Positions 51,800-58,413 of a DNA stretch of 58,413 nucleotides are shown one piece after another; the stretch's first letter is position 1, and each line of letters begins with the position of its first letter. The stretch lies in the NCBI GenBank assembly GCA_031291515.1, contig JARLIW010000125.1, positions 1 to 58,413 on the forward strand, in the 5' to 3' direction. The position numbers and the translations under genes are program-made. A model generated the notes under the pieces. The model worked only from the letters and a program-made list of their open reading frames with translations. It had not been told where the DNA came from and ran no database searches. This DNA is from Beijerinckiaceae bacterium (GTDB taxonomy: Bacteria; Pseudomonadota; Alphaproteobacteria; Rhizobiales; Beijerinckiaceae).

Positions 51800-53701
51800 T
51801 CACACCCCCCGATCCCGCAACACCCCGGCGATATCGTCCAAAATCGCGGGGTCCTCGATCGTCGCGGGCATGGCGTAGGGATCGCGGTCGGCGATTTTCT
51901 TCATCGTGCCGCGCAAGATTTTGCCCGAGCGCGTCTTGGGCAGCCGGTCGACGGTGATCGCGAGCTTGAACGAGGCGACCGGGCCGATCTGGTCGCGGAT
52001 CAGGCGGACCGCCTCGGCTTCGATCGTCGCGTCGTCGCGCGCGACGCCGGATTTCAACACGAGGAAGCCGCACGGCGCCTCGCCCTTGATCGCATCCTTG
52101 ATGCCGATCACGGCGCATTCCGCGACATCGGGATGGCTCGCCAGCACCTCTTCCATCCCGCCGGTCGACAGCCGATGGCCCGCGCAATTGATGATGTCGT
52201 CGGTGCGCCCGAGGATGAAGACATAGCCGTCCGCGTCGATCATGCCGGCATCGGACGTTTTGTAATAGCCGGGAAACTCCGCGAGATAGCTTTCGCGCAT
52301 CCGCTCGTCGTCGCGCCAGAGCGTCGGCAGGCAGCCCGGAGGCAGCGGCAGCGCGATGACGAGCGAGCCCATTTTGCCGCGCGGCACGGGATGGCCGGCA
52401 TCGTCGACGACCTCGAGCCTGTACCCCGGCATCGGAACCGTGGGCGACCCCGGTTTGACCGGGAGAAGGCCGAGCCCCAACGGATTCCCGGCGATGCACC
52501 AACCCGTCTCCGTCTGCCACCAATGATCGATCACGGGCAGGCCGAATTTCGCGCCCGCCCAATCCACCGTATTGGCATCGGCGCGCTCACCCGCGAGAAA
52601 CAGAGCGCGCAAGCTGGAAACGTCGTATTTTTGGAACAAAGCCGCGTCCGGATCTTCCTTCCGGATCGCGCGCAGCGCCGTCGGCGCGGTGAACAGCGTG
52701 ACGACCTTGTGATCCGCGCAGACCCGCCAGAACGCGCCGGCATCGGGCGTGCCGACCGGCTTGCCCTCGTAGACCACGGTCGTCGCGCCGATCAACAGCG
52801 GGCCGTAGACGATATAGGAATGGCCGACGACCCAGCCGATGTCGGAGGCGGTCCAAAACACCTCCCCCGGCGCGACATTGTAGAGATGGCTCATGGTCCA
52901 TTGCAGCGCCACGAGATACCCGCCGGTATCGCGGACCACGCCCTTGGGGATCCCCGTGGTGCCGGACGTATAGAGAATATAGAGCGGATCGGTGGCGCGC
53001 ATTTCCGCGCAACCCGGCGCTTTGTTCCGGTATTTGGCGTCCGCCACCGATTCCGCCCAATCGTGATCGCGGCCGGGCACGAGAGACGCTTCGAGCTGAT
53101 CACGCTGAAAGACGAGAACCGCGCGCGGCCGGGCCTTGGCCAGCGCGAGGGCGTGATCGAGCAGCGGCTTGTAGGCGACGACACGGTTGGACTCGAGGCC
53201 GCACGAGGCCGTCAGGATCATTTTCGGGCCGGCATCGTCGATGCGGGTGGCGAGCTCGTGCGCGGCAAAACCGCCGAAAACGACGGAATGGATCGCCCCG
53301 ATCCGCGCGCAGGCGAGCATGGCGATCAGCGCCTCGGGAATCATCGGCATGTAAATGACGACGCGGTCTCCCTTCCCGACCCCGTGCGCGACGAGAACAG
53401 CGGCGAGCATGCGCACCTGGTCGAGCAATTCGCCATAGGTGATCTCGCGCGTCAGGCCTTGAATCGGCGAATCGTGGATAATCGCGACTTGCTCGCCGCG
53501 CCCGTCGCGCACATGCCGGTCGACCGCGTTGAAACAGGCGTTGCAACTGGCATCGGGAAACCAACGGCCGTAGACGCCGGCCGTGGAATCGAAGATGCGG
53601 CGCGGTGGCGCGATCCATTCGAGGGCTTGCGCCGCTCGAGCCCAAAATCCTTCGGGATCGGCGTGCCACTGCGCGTAGACCTGGTGATAGCGGCTGGTCA
53701 T
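51800..53701 (-). CDS. prpE: propionyl-CoA synthetase-type acyl-CoA synthetase
   Basis: 633 residues of the AMP-forming family. Motifs are YILYTSGTTGIPKGVVRDTG (ATP binding), ASDIGWVVGHSYIVYGPLLI, IDHWWQTETGW and the catalytic lysine in RLPKTRSGKILRGTMKKIAD. The N-terminal SRYHQVYAQWHADPEGFWAR matches PrpE/ACSS3 more than AcsA. It activates propionate, or acetate, to the CoA thioester. ATG 53701 was chosen because GGGAG lies 7-9 nt upstream; ATG 53707 is too close to it. Confidence 0.9.
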   Translation of the reverse strand: MTSRYHQVYAQWHADPEGFWARAAQALEWIAPPRRIFDSTAGVYGRWFPDASCNACFNAVDRHVRDGRGEQVAIIHDSPIQGLTREITYGELLDQVRMLAAVLVAHGVGKGDRVVIYMPMIPEALIAMLACARIGAIHSVVFGGFAAHELATRIDDAGPKMILTASCGLESNRVVAYKPLLDHALALAKARPRAVLVFQRDQLEASLVPGRDHDWAESVADAKYRNKAPGCAEMRATDPLYILYTSGTTGIPKGVVRDTGGYLVALQWTMSHLYNVAPGEVFWTASDIGWVVGHSYIVYGPLLIGATTVVYEGKPVGTPDAGAFWRVCADHKVVTLFTAPTALRAIRKEDPDAALFQKYDVSSLRALFLAGERADANTVDWAGAKFGLPVIDHWWQTETGWCIAGNPLGLGLLPVKPGSPTVPMPGYRLEVVDDAGHPVPRGKMGSLVIALPLPPGCLPTLWRDDERMRESYLAEFPGYYKTSDAGMIDADGYVFILGRTDDIINCAGHRLSTGGMEEVLASHPDVAECAVIGIKDAIKGEAPCGFLVLKSGVARDDATIEAEAVRLIRDQIGPVASFKLAITVDRLPKTRSGKILRGTMKKIADRDPYAMPATIEDPAILDDIAGVLRDRGV

Positions 53702-53834
53702 GACCATTCTCCCGCCCGCATTTGACCGCTTTGTTTTTGCGCGGAGATTTCGAAAGAAGCGGTTCTGGCGGACGCCGCTATCTGGCGACTTCGCGCCCAG
53801 CGATGCAATCCGCCAATCGGCAAGGAAAGCGGGT

Positions 53835-54152
53835 TTATCGCCGGCTGTAGCCAATCTTGGGCTGCGGAGGCCGTGCCAGCGCGATCAAAACGATACCGAG
53901 AATGCCGGTCACCAGCCAGATCGGCGATTTGAGCAGCGGCTCGACCACCGGCGCCCACAAAAACGGCAGATGTGCTTGGACGGCCGCTTGGGCCTTGAGG
54001 AAAAGATCGGGAAACGCATTGGAGGCGAGCTGTTCGAGCGGCATCGGCGCCAACGCGCCGACCGCGATCGAGCGCGTGCCATCCACGATCAGGGCGGCGA
54101 ACGCCCCGGCAAGAAGCAGAAAACCTGAAAGCCGAAAGATCAGACGCAGCAT
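53835..54152 (-). CDS. small conserved membrane protein of unknown function
   Basis: 105 residues with two helices (LSGFLLLAGAFAALIVDGTR and SPIWLVTGILGIVLIALARP) flanking a periplasmic or cytoplasmic loop rich in Ala and Leu. DGTRSIA and FLWAPVVEPLLKSPIWLV recur in small Hyphomicrobiales proteins of no known role. It is upstream of the acyl-CoA synthetase on the same strand (about 130 bp). Confidence 0.7.
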   Translation of the reverse strand: MLRLIFRLSGFLLLAGAFAALIVDGTRSIAVGALAPMPLEQLASNAFPDLFLKAQAAVQAHLPFLWAPVVEPLLKSPIWLVTGILGIVLIALARPPQPKIGYSRR

Positions 54153-54284
54153 GGACCCTGCCGGAAGGTTGAGAGACCCGTGGCGCCAGAGCGGGAACCC
54201 GCTTCGCCCGGCAAGCGCATAGGCCGAGGGTGACGAACCGTCAATGCGCGACGCCTCTGGTGAGGCTTATCGAACATGTCGCGA

Positions 54285-54862
54285 TTACAATTCGCCTTCA
54301 AACGCGATGAGCGCCTCCGCGCTTGCCGAAAGGCCGTTGCGCGACATGGCCGCGAGCAAAGCTCCCGCCGCGAGAGGCGGATTCTTGAGATCGTCGCGAA
54401 GATCGCGCAGCGCGGCCACCACCTCGTCCGGCGCGGCTTTGAAAAGGTCGAGGATAAAGGCGTCTGGATGTTGCGCCTCGATCCCGTGACATGAAAGCGG
54501 GCCGGCCGGGAAATCGCGTGGGTTGGCCGTGACAATGACGCTCGCGCCGCAATGGATCGCCGCCGCGAGCACATGCCTGTCCCCGGCATCCGGCAGCGTG
54601 ATCGTGTCGATAAGATGCTCGTAACCGCTGACGCTCGCGTCATTGATGTTCTCGTCCATCAAGCGGCGCGTTCGTTCGACGGCCGCGCGCGGCAAGTCTG
54701 GCCGGTCACGCATCAGCGCACGCGTCCACGCGTCCTGGACGGCCTCCGACATGACGCCTGGAACAGGTCGTTTACCGCAAGATACATCAGGATGTTTCGA
54801 AGAAGCGCCGGATAGGGCACGCTGGCATCCAGAAACGCCAGACGGCGCGCCGCGCCCTTCAT
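54285..54862 (-). pseudogene. PIN-domain toxin interrupted by a one-base frameshift
   Basis: The 5' part starts at ATG 54862: MKGAARRLAFLDASVPYPAL, then LLRNILMYLAVNDLFQA, a PIN N-terminus with a conserved aspartate (FLDASV). After about 54752 the coherent frame is shifted: SEAVQDAWTRALMRDRPDLP, DAGDRHVLAAAIHCGASVIV, TANPRDFP (late PIN acidic motif). Restoring one G (ATGGTCGG for ATGTCGG) gives 192 residues. PIN toxins are RNases that cleave tRNA or mRNA. As read, only a truncated C-terminal part (from ATG 54752) could be made, so the toxin is probably inactive or the base is a sequence error. Confidence 0.7.
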
Positions 54863-55302
54863 ATAAGTCCAAGTTGCGGATCGATTTCCACCATTTCGCG
54901 TAGGGCGTCCCGCCGCTTGGCGCGATTACCGGCCTTGTAGGCGAGAACGTCTTGCAACGGCAGACGCCGTTGGTTGCCGACCATGCGCGAGGCAAGAAGC
55001 CCTTTGTCGATCATCCCGACAAGGAACGGGCGCGAGACATTCAACAGGTCCGCCGCCTGTTGCGTCGTGACTTCGGCTTCGACGGGAACCAGGGTGACCG
55101 CGTGTCCGGCGGCGGTTTCCTCGAGAATGTTGAACAAGAGGCGCGCCACGATCGGCGGCAAATCCAGCCCTGTCGCGTCGTCGACCTGAACTCGCACGGG
55201 CGCGCCTGGAGACGCACGCTGTTCAAGAGCGTGCCGCAGTTCCCCGGCGCGCAAAGCCTCCTGACCTGTCGGAAGGACGAGATCGATTTGATTGCGGGGC
55301 AT
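54859..55302 (-). CDS. helix-turn-helix antitoxin of a PIN toxin pair
   Basis: 147 residues. The C-terminal half has an excisionase/MerR-like helix-turn-helix (TTQQAADLLNVSRPFLVGMI, then LPLQDVLAYKAGNRAKRRDA). The N-terminal half would bind the toxin. The stop overlaps the toxin start (ATGA), the classic antitoxin-first layout. The start is ATG 55302 because AAGGAG lies 8 nt upstream. It neutralises the toxin and represses the operon, as inferred from family. Confidence 0.8.
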   Translation of the reverse strand: MPRNQIDLVLPTGQEALRAGELRHALEQRASPGAPVRVQVDDATGLDLPPIVARLLFNILEETAAGHAVTLVPVEAEVTTQQAADLLNVSRPFLVGMIDKGLLASRMVGNQRRLPLQDVLAYKAGNRAKRRDALREMVEIDPQLGLI

Positions 55303-55339
55303 GACGGGCACTCCTTCGCTAAGGCGTGATTATCATTTT

Positions 55340-55356
55340 TTGCGCAACAAGCGCAA
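55340..55356. promoter_or_regulatory. candidate operator of the toxin-antitoxin operon
   Basis: TTGCGC-AACAA-GCGCAA, a perfect 6-bp inverted repeat 38 bp upstream of the antitoxin ATG. Autoregulation by the antitoxin is expected, and no other gene begins near it on that strand. Confidence 0.5.
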
Positions 55357-55549
55357 TACTCGAAACAAACGAAACGCCAACCTTGCTCCCGCAATTGTCG
55401 AAATGCTTTTTCCGATTTTCGCGCCGAAACGCGTACCGATCCCCGCCTTGCTCTCGGACGCGTCCACCGGTATAGAGCGCAGCTTGCGTCCGTTTCCGAC
55501 ACCCCTGGAGGCGTGGGCGCAAGCATCACACTAAAGCAAGGAACACCAG

Positions 55550-56254
55550 ATGGCCGAGACAAAGTCTTTGGCGGCCTCGGTGCGCAGTGGGACAGGCAAG
55601 GGGGCCGCCCGCAGTGTTCGCCGTGAGGGTCGTATACCAGGCGTGATTTACGGGGGCGGTGATCCGCCAGCCGCGATCTCGCTTTCATTCCGGGACGTGA
55701 ACAAGGTGATTTACGCCGGTCACTTCCTGACGACGATTTTCGAAATCGACGTCGATGGCGCGAAAGAGCGGGTCATTCCGCGCGACTATCAGCTCGATCC
55801 GATCAAGGATCGCCCGCTGCATGTTGATTTTCTTCGCCTCAAGGCCGGCACGCTGTTGCGCGTCGATATTCCCGTGGTGGTCACCGGGGCCGAAACCTCG
55901 CCTGGCGTGAAGCTCGGCGGCGTGGTCAACCTGGTCCAGCATTCGCTCGACCTCCGGGTCGGCGCCGATGCGATCCCGGAAAATGTCACGATCGACATTT
56001 CGAAGCTCGGCATCAACGATTCCGTGCATCTGTCCGACGTGACGCTTCCGGCCGGCGCGCGCGCGGCCCAGCGCGGCGCCAATTACACGATCATCACCAT
56101 CGCCCCGCCCGCCGAGGCCGAGGATGAACCGGCAGCCGCCGCGGCCGCCGCCGCGCCGGCAGCCAAGGGCGCTCCGGCCGCCAAGGGCGCGCCAGCGGCC
56201 AAGGGGGCTCCGGCCGCCAAGGCCGCCCCCGCTCCGGCGCCGAAAAAGAAGTAA
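55550..56254 (+). CDS. rplY: 50S ribosomal protein L25 (general stress protein Ctc type)
   Basis: 234 residues. The L25 N-terminal domain binds 5S r[40 protein letters not shown]. The TL5/CTC C-terminal domain spans about 100-190 ([20 protein letters not shown]). The tail is a low-complexity Ala/Lys/Pro run with repeated GAPAAK units ending KKK, likely flexible. It is upstream of pth, the usual alphaproteobacterial order, with a hairpin between. Confidence 0.95.
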   Translation: MAETKSLAASVRSGTGKGAARSVRREGRIPGVIYGGGDPPAAISLSFRDVNKVIYAGHFLTTIFEIDVDGAKERVIPRDYQLDPIKDRPLHVDFLRLKAGTLLRVDIPVVVTGAETSPGVKLGGVVNLVQHSLDLRVGADAIPENVTIDISKLGINDSVHLSDVTLPAGARAAQRGANYTIITIAPPAEAEDEPAAAAAAAAPAAKGAPAAKGAPAAKGAPAAKAAPAPAPKKK

Positions 56255-56265
56255 ATCTGAAATGA

Positions 56266-56297
56266 CCGCCCGCGCCGACTTCGCGCGGGCGGCTTTT
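56266..56297 (+). terminator. intrinsic terminator after rplY
   Basis: CCGCCCGCG (56266-56274) pairs with CGCGGGCGG (56284-56292), closing a 9-nt loop, followed by CTTTT. Partial readthrough to pth (start 56312) would be needed if pth lacks its own promoter. Confidence 0.65.
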
Positions 56298-56311
56298 GCC
56301 GGACAGCCCCC

Positions 56312-56893
56312 ATGCTTCTCTTCGCCGGTCTCGGCAATCCCGGTCGCCAGCACGCGGGACAACGGCACAATATCGGCTTCATGGCGCTGGACGCGATCGC
56401 CCGCGCGCATCACGCCTCCCCCTTCAGGCCAAAATTCCAAGGTCTCGTGAGCGAGGCGCAGATTGCCGCGACGCGCGTGATCTTGCTGAAGCCAGAAACC
56501 TTCATGAACGAATCGGGCCGCTCGGTCCGCGAGGCGCTGAATTTTTATAAATTGACGCCCGCCGATCTGACCGTCTTCCACGACGAACTCGATATTGCCC
56601 CCGGCACGATGCGGGTGAAGACCGGCGGCGGCAATGCGGGCCATAACGGCTTGCGCTCGATCAGCGCCGAAGTCGGCAACGACTACCGCCGCGTCCGCCT
56701 CGGCATCGGCCATCCCGGCGCCAAGCACCTGGTGTTGAATTACGTGCTCGGAGATTTCGCCAAGAGCGAGCACGGCTGGCTCGAGGTTCTGTGCGACGCC
56801 GTCGCGGCGCAGGCGGCCGAACTCGTGAAAGGCGACGACGCCGCGTTTCAGGCCAAGGTCAATCTCAGGCTGGGGGCCGCCGGGTTCGCTTGA
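56312..56893 (+). CDS. pth: peptidyl-tRNA hydrolase
   Basis: 193 residues. The catalytic histidine is in [13 protein letters not shown]. Other family motifs are [50 protein letters not shown] and the late LNYVLGDF. It releases peptides from stalled peptidyl-tRNA in the cytoplasm. The ATG at 56312 gives the standard [11 protein letters not shown] start. Confidence 0.95.
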   Translation: MLLFAGLGNPGRQHAGQRHNIGFMALDAIARAHHASPFRPKFQGLVSEAQIAATRVILLKPETFMNESGRSVREALNFYKLTPADLTVFHDELDIAPGTMRVKTGGGNAGHNGLRSISAEVGNDYRRVRLGIGHPGAKHLVLNYVLGDFAKSEHGWLEVLCDAVAAQAAELVKGDDAAFQAKVNLRLGAAGFA

Positions 56894-57334
56894 TTTCAAC
56901 TTTTCCCTATTTTTCCGTGACTTACATCAAAAAAATTCGAGCCGTTTGGCCCACTTCAAATAGACAATTTTTGTTCATTTTATATTCGGGCCTCAACGGA
57001 AGAACAATACGCACTCACTTTCTTTGAGCGCCCCGCCCATCTTAGCAGTCGAAAAAGATTGTTTAATCTATTATGCTACCGAAAGTAGCGATTTATACCG
57101 GATTAATTTGCCCAGCGTTAAATGGCACGCACTATTCGTATCGCCGAAAATGGCGAGACAACTCTTCATTAATGTTCTGTCTGTAACCATTAGATAACGC
57201 GGTCATTCTATCTCAAGTGCGGAACTGCCAGCTCACGTTCGGCCGTCATTGTGGCCAGACAAAAGTCTCGTTCACGAATTTTCAAATAGAACGGCAAGTA
57301 TTCAAACGGCTCACTTTGGTCAGAAGGAACTATC
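56894..57334. other. AT-rich intergenic region upstream of the chemoreceptor gene
   Basis: 441 bp, markedly richer in A and T than the surroundings. Several TTAA words occur, but none in a TTAA-N7-TTAA spacing. No gene, RNA or strong repeat was recognised. It should contain the chemoreceptor promoter. Confidence 0.5.
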
Positions 57335-58413
57335 ATGTTTGGTTTAAACGTAGGCTCCGGCCACGATGCAAAACTAGTGCTCGAAGCGCTCAGCCGCTCG
57401 CTCGGTATCATTGAATTCGACCTGAACGGCACCGTACTGACCGCCAATGAGAATTTCGGCAAGGTCCTGGGCTATACGCTCGCCGAGATGAAGGGCCAGC
57501 ATCATAGCAAGTTCGTCGAGCCCGCCTTTGCGCAGAGCGCGGAATATCGGGAATTCTGGGCCAAGCTTAGCCGCGGCGAATTCGACGCGCGGGAATATAA
57601 ACGGATTGGCAAGGGCGGCCGCGAAGTCTGGATTCAGGCCTCTTACAATCCCGTCACGAACTCCAGCGGCAAAGTCCTCAAAGTGGTGAAGGTCGCGACC
57701 GATATCACGGCGGAAAAGCTCGAGAAGGCCGAGTTCGCGGGCAAGCTCAACGCGATTTCACGGGCTCAGGCCGTGATCGAATTCCTGCCCAGCGGCGAGA
57801 TCATCACCGCCAACGAAAACTTCCTCGGGGTGGTCGGCTATCGCCTCGACGAGGTCAAGGGACGACATCACCGCATATTCGTCGAAAGCGCATACGGACA
57901 ATCCCACGAATATCAAGATTTCTGGGCGAAACTGAACCGTGGCGAATTTATCGCCGCCGAGTTCATGCGTGTCGCCAAGGGCGGGAAACAAGTCTGGCTT
58001 CAAGCATCCTATAACCCGATCTTCGACATGAACGGAAAGGTCGTCAAGGTGGTCAAATTCGCCACTGACGTGACAGAGCGCGTGCGCGCGGTCAGCGAAA
58101 TCGCCGCTGGACTGCACGAACTCGCCAGCAACAATCTCGACACGCAGCTCACGACGCCGTTTAGCCAGGAGTTCGAAAAGCTCCGCGCGGATTTCAACGC
58201 ATCGCTCGAGAAAATCCGATCCTCGATGAGCGAAATTTCCGAGAGCGCCACGGCCATGCAATCGGGAACGCACGAGATTTCGACGGCGGCCGACGATTTG
58301 GCGCGGCGCACCGAGCAGCAGGCCGCGAGCCTCGAGGAAACCGCCGCCGCGCTCGGCGCGATCACCGAAACGGTCAAGAAATCGGCCGCCGGCGCGAGCC
58401 ATGCGCGCGAGAT
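57335..58413 (+). CDS. methyl-accepting chemotaxis protein with two PAS domains, cut off by the window
   Basis: The first 359 residues are present; the gene runs off the right edge. Two tandem PAS domains (about 20-130 and 140-255) share NENFGKVLGYTLAEMKGQHH / NENFLGVVGYRLDEVKGRHH and KVLKVVKVATDIT / KVVKVVKFATDVT. A HAMP-like linker and the start of the signalling coiled coil (IRSSMSEISESATAMQSGTH, LARRTEQQAASLEETAAALG) follow. There is no transmembrane helix, so it is a cytoplasmic receptor sensing an internal signal, perhaps through haem or flavin. GAAGGAAC lies before ATG 57335. Confidence 0.92.
   Translation, partial: MFGLNVGSGHDAKLVLEALSRSLGIIEFDLNGTVLTANENFGKVLGYTLAEMKGQHHSKFVEPAFAQSAEYREFWAKLSRGEFDAREYKRIGKGGREVWIQASYNPVTNSSGKVLKVVKVATDITAEKLEKAEFAGKLNAISRAQAVIEFLPSGEIITANENFLGVVGYRLDEVKGRHHRIFVESAYGQSHEYQDFWAKLNRGEFIAAEFMRVAKGGKQVWLQASYNPIFDMNGKVVKVVKFATDVTERVRAVSEIAAGLHELASNNLDTQLTTPFSQEFEKLRADFNASLEKIRSSMSEISESATAMQSGTHEISTAADDLARRTEQQAASLEETAAALGAITETVKKSAAGASHARE

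Noticed and set aside
51689-53725. 678-residue plus-strand frame opposite the acyl-CoA synthetase
   Set aside because: The synthetase on the minus strand has all AMP-forming motifs; the plus-strand frame has none.
1-58413. CRISPR array, prophage, or secondary-metabolite cluster
   Set aside because: No regularly spaced repeats, phage structural genes or assembly-line enzymes were seen in any part of the window.

Overview
The window is a GC-rich bacterial chromosome segment, most likely from an alphaproteobacterium of the Hyphomicrobiales (Rhizobiales). The best guess is a Beijerinckiaceae or Methylobacterium-like methylotroph. The support is qualitative: lysC and ubiG are divergent, serC precedes serA, rplY precedes pth, there is an NAD-dependent formate dehydrogenase next to cyanase, a rhizobial MctP-type permease, TTAA-N7-TTAA (CtrA-type) boxes, a Rhizobiales-style palindrome, and tandem Omp25/Omp31-like surface proteins. 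No species can be named from the sequence alone.

Layout. 1-3.3 kb: conserved housekeeping genes (class I aminotransferase, aspartate kinase, UbiG). 3.4-6.4 kb: a copper-related run (DUF2946 Cys/His protein, outer-membrane beta-barrel-like protein, CopC, CopD). 6.5-20.6 kb: an accessory, partly decayed region. It holds an AT-rich secreted-protein gene and an HTH gene, each cut by one amber codon, then tRNA-Ser(CGA) followed by a decayed P4-type integrase and a complete IS1595-family element with a membrane-protein passenger. After these come single accessory genes (GlcG/HbpS, HtrA-like protease, MFS carrier, DUF2171, MBL hydrolase, GST, a frameshifted SMP-30-like gene, LysR, a small exported protein, DUF3237).

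20.6-30.1 kb: two stacked efflux modules. HxlR, PaaI thioesterase, EmrA-like and EmrB-like genes form a four-gene run in which every junction overlaps by 4 nt. A TetR regulator and a MexE/MexF-type RND pump follow, with a coupled small ORF. 30.1-37.2 kb: redox and C1/N genes (DipZ-like CcdA-thioredoxin fusion, LysR, formate dehydrogenase, cyanase, exported MsrB and MsrA, phosphoglycerate mutase). 37.4-39.5 kb: two paralogous outer-membrane proteins, each with a perfect CtrA box about 70 bp upstream. 39.5-42.9 kb: serine synthesis (serC with a leader RNA, serA) plus a DUF4345 membrane protein. 43-58.4 kb: pgi, a monocarboxylate permease with its DUF3311 partner, a pentapeptide-repeat protein, a 1318-codon autotransporter, a PrpE-type acyl-CoA synthetase, an HTH/PIN toxin-antitoxin pair with a frameshifted toxin, rplY, pth and the start of a PAS-containing chemoreceptor.

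How the genes work together. The copper run looks like an envelope copper-handling unit. Formate dehydrogenase releases CO2 and NADH, and cyanase consumes bicarbonate and cyanate. DipZ, MsrA and MsrB point to periplasmic thiol and methionine repair. The two efflux modules carry their own regulators. No clearly new multi-gene defence or biosynthetic system is visible. The leads most worth testing are the matched CtrA boxes, the copper run with an outer-membrane partner, the fdh-cynS neighbourhood with a structured fdh leader, and the IS1595 passenger. All coordinates, repeats and reading frames were read by eye; no database search or structure prediction was run.
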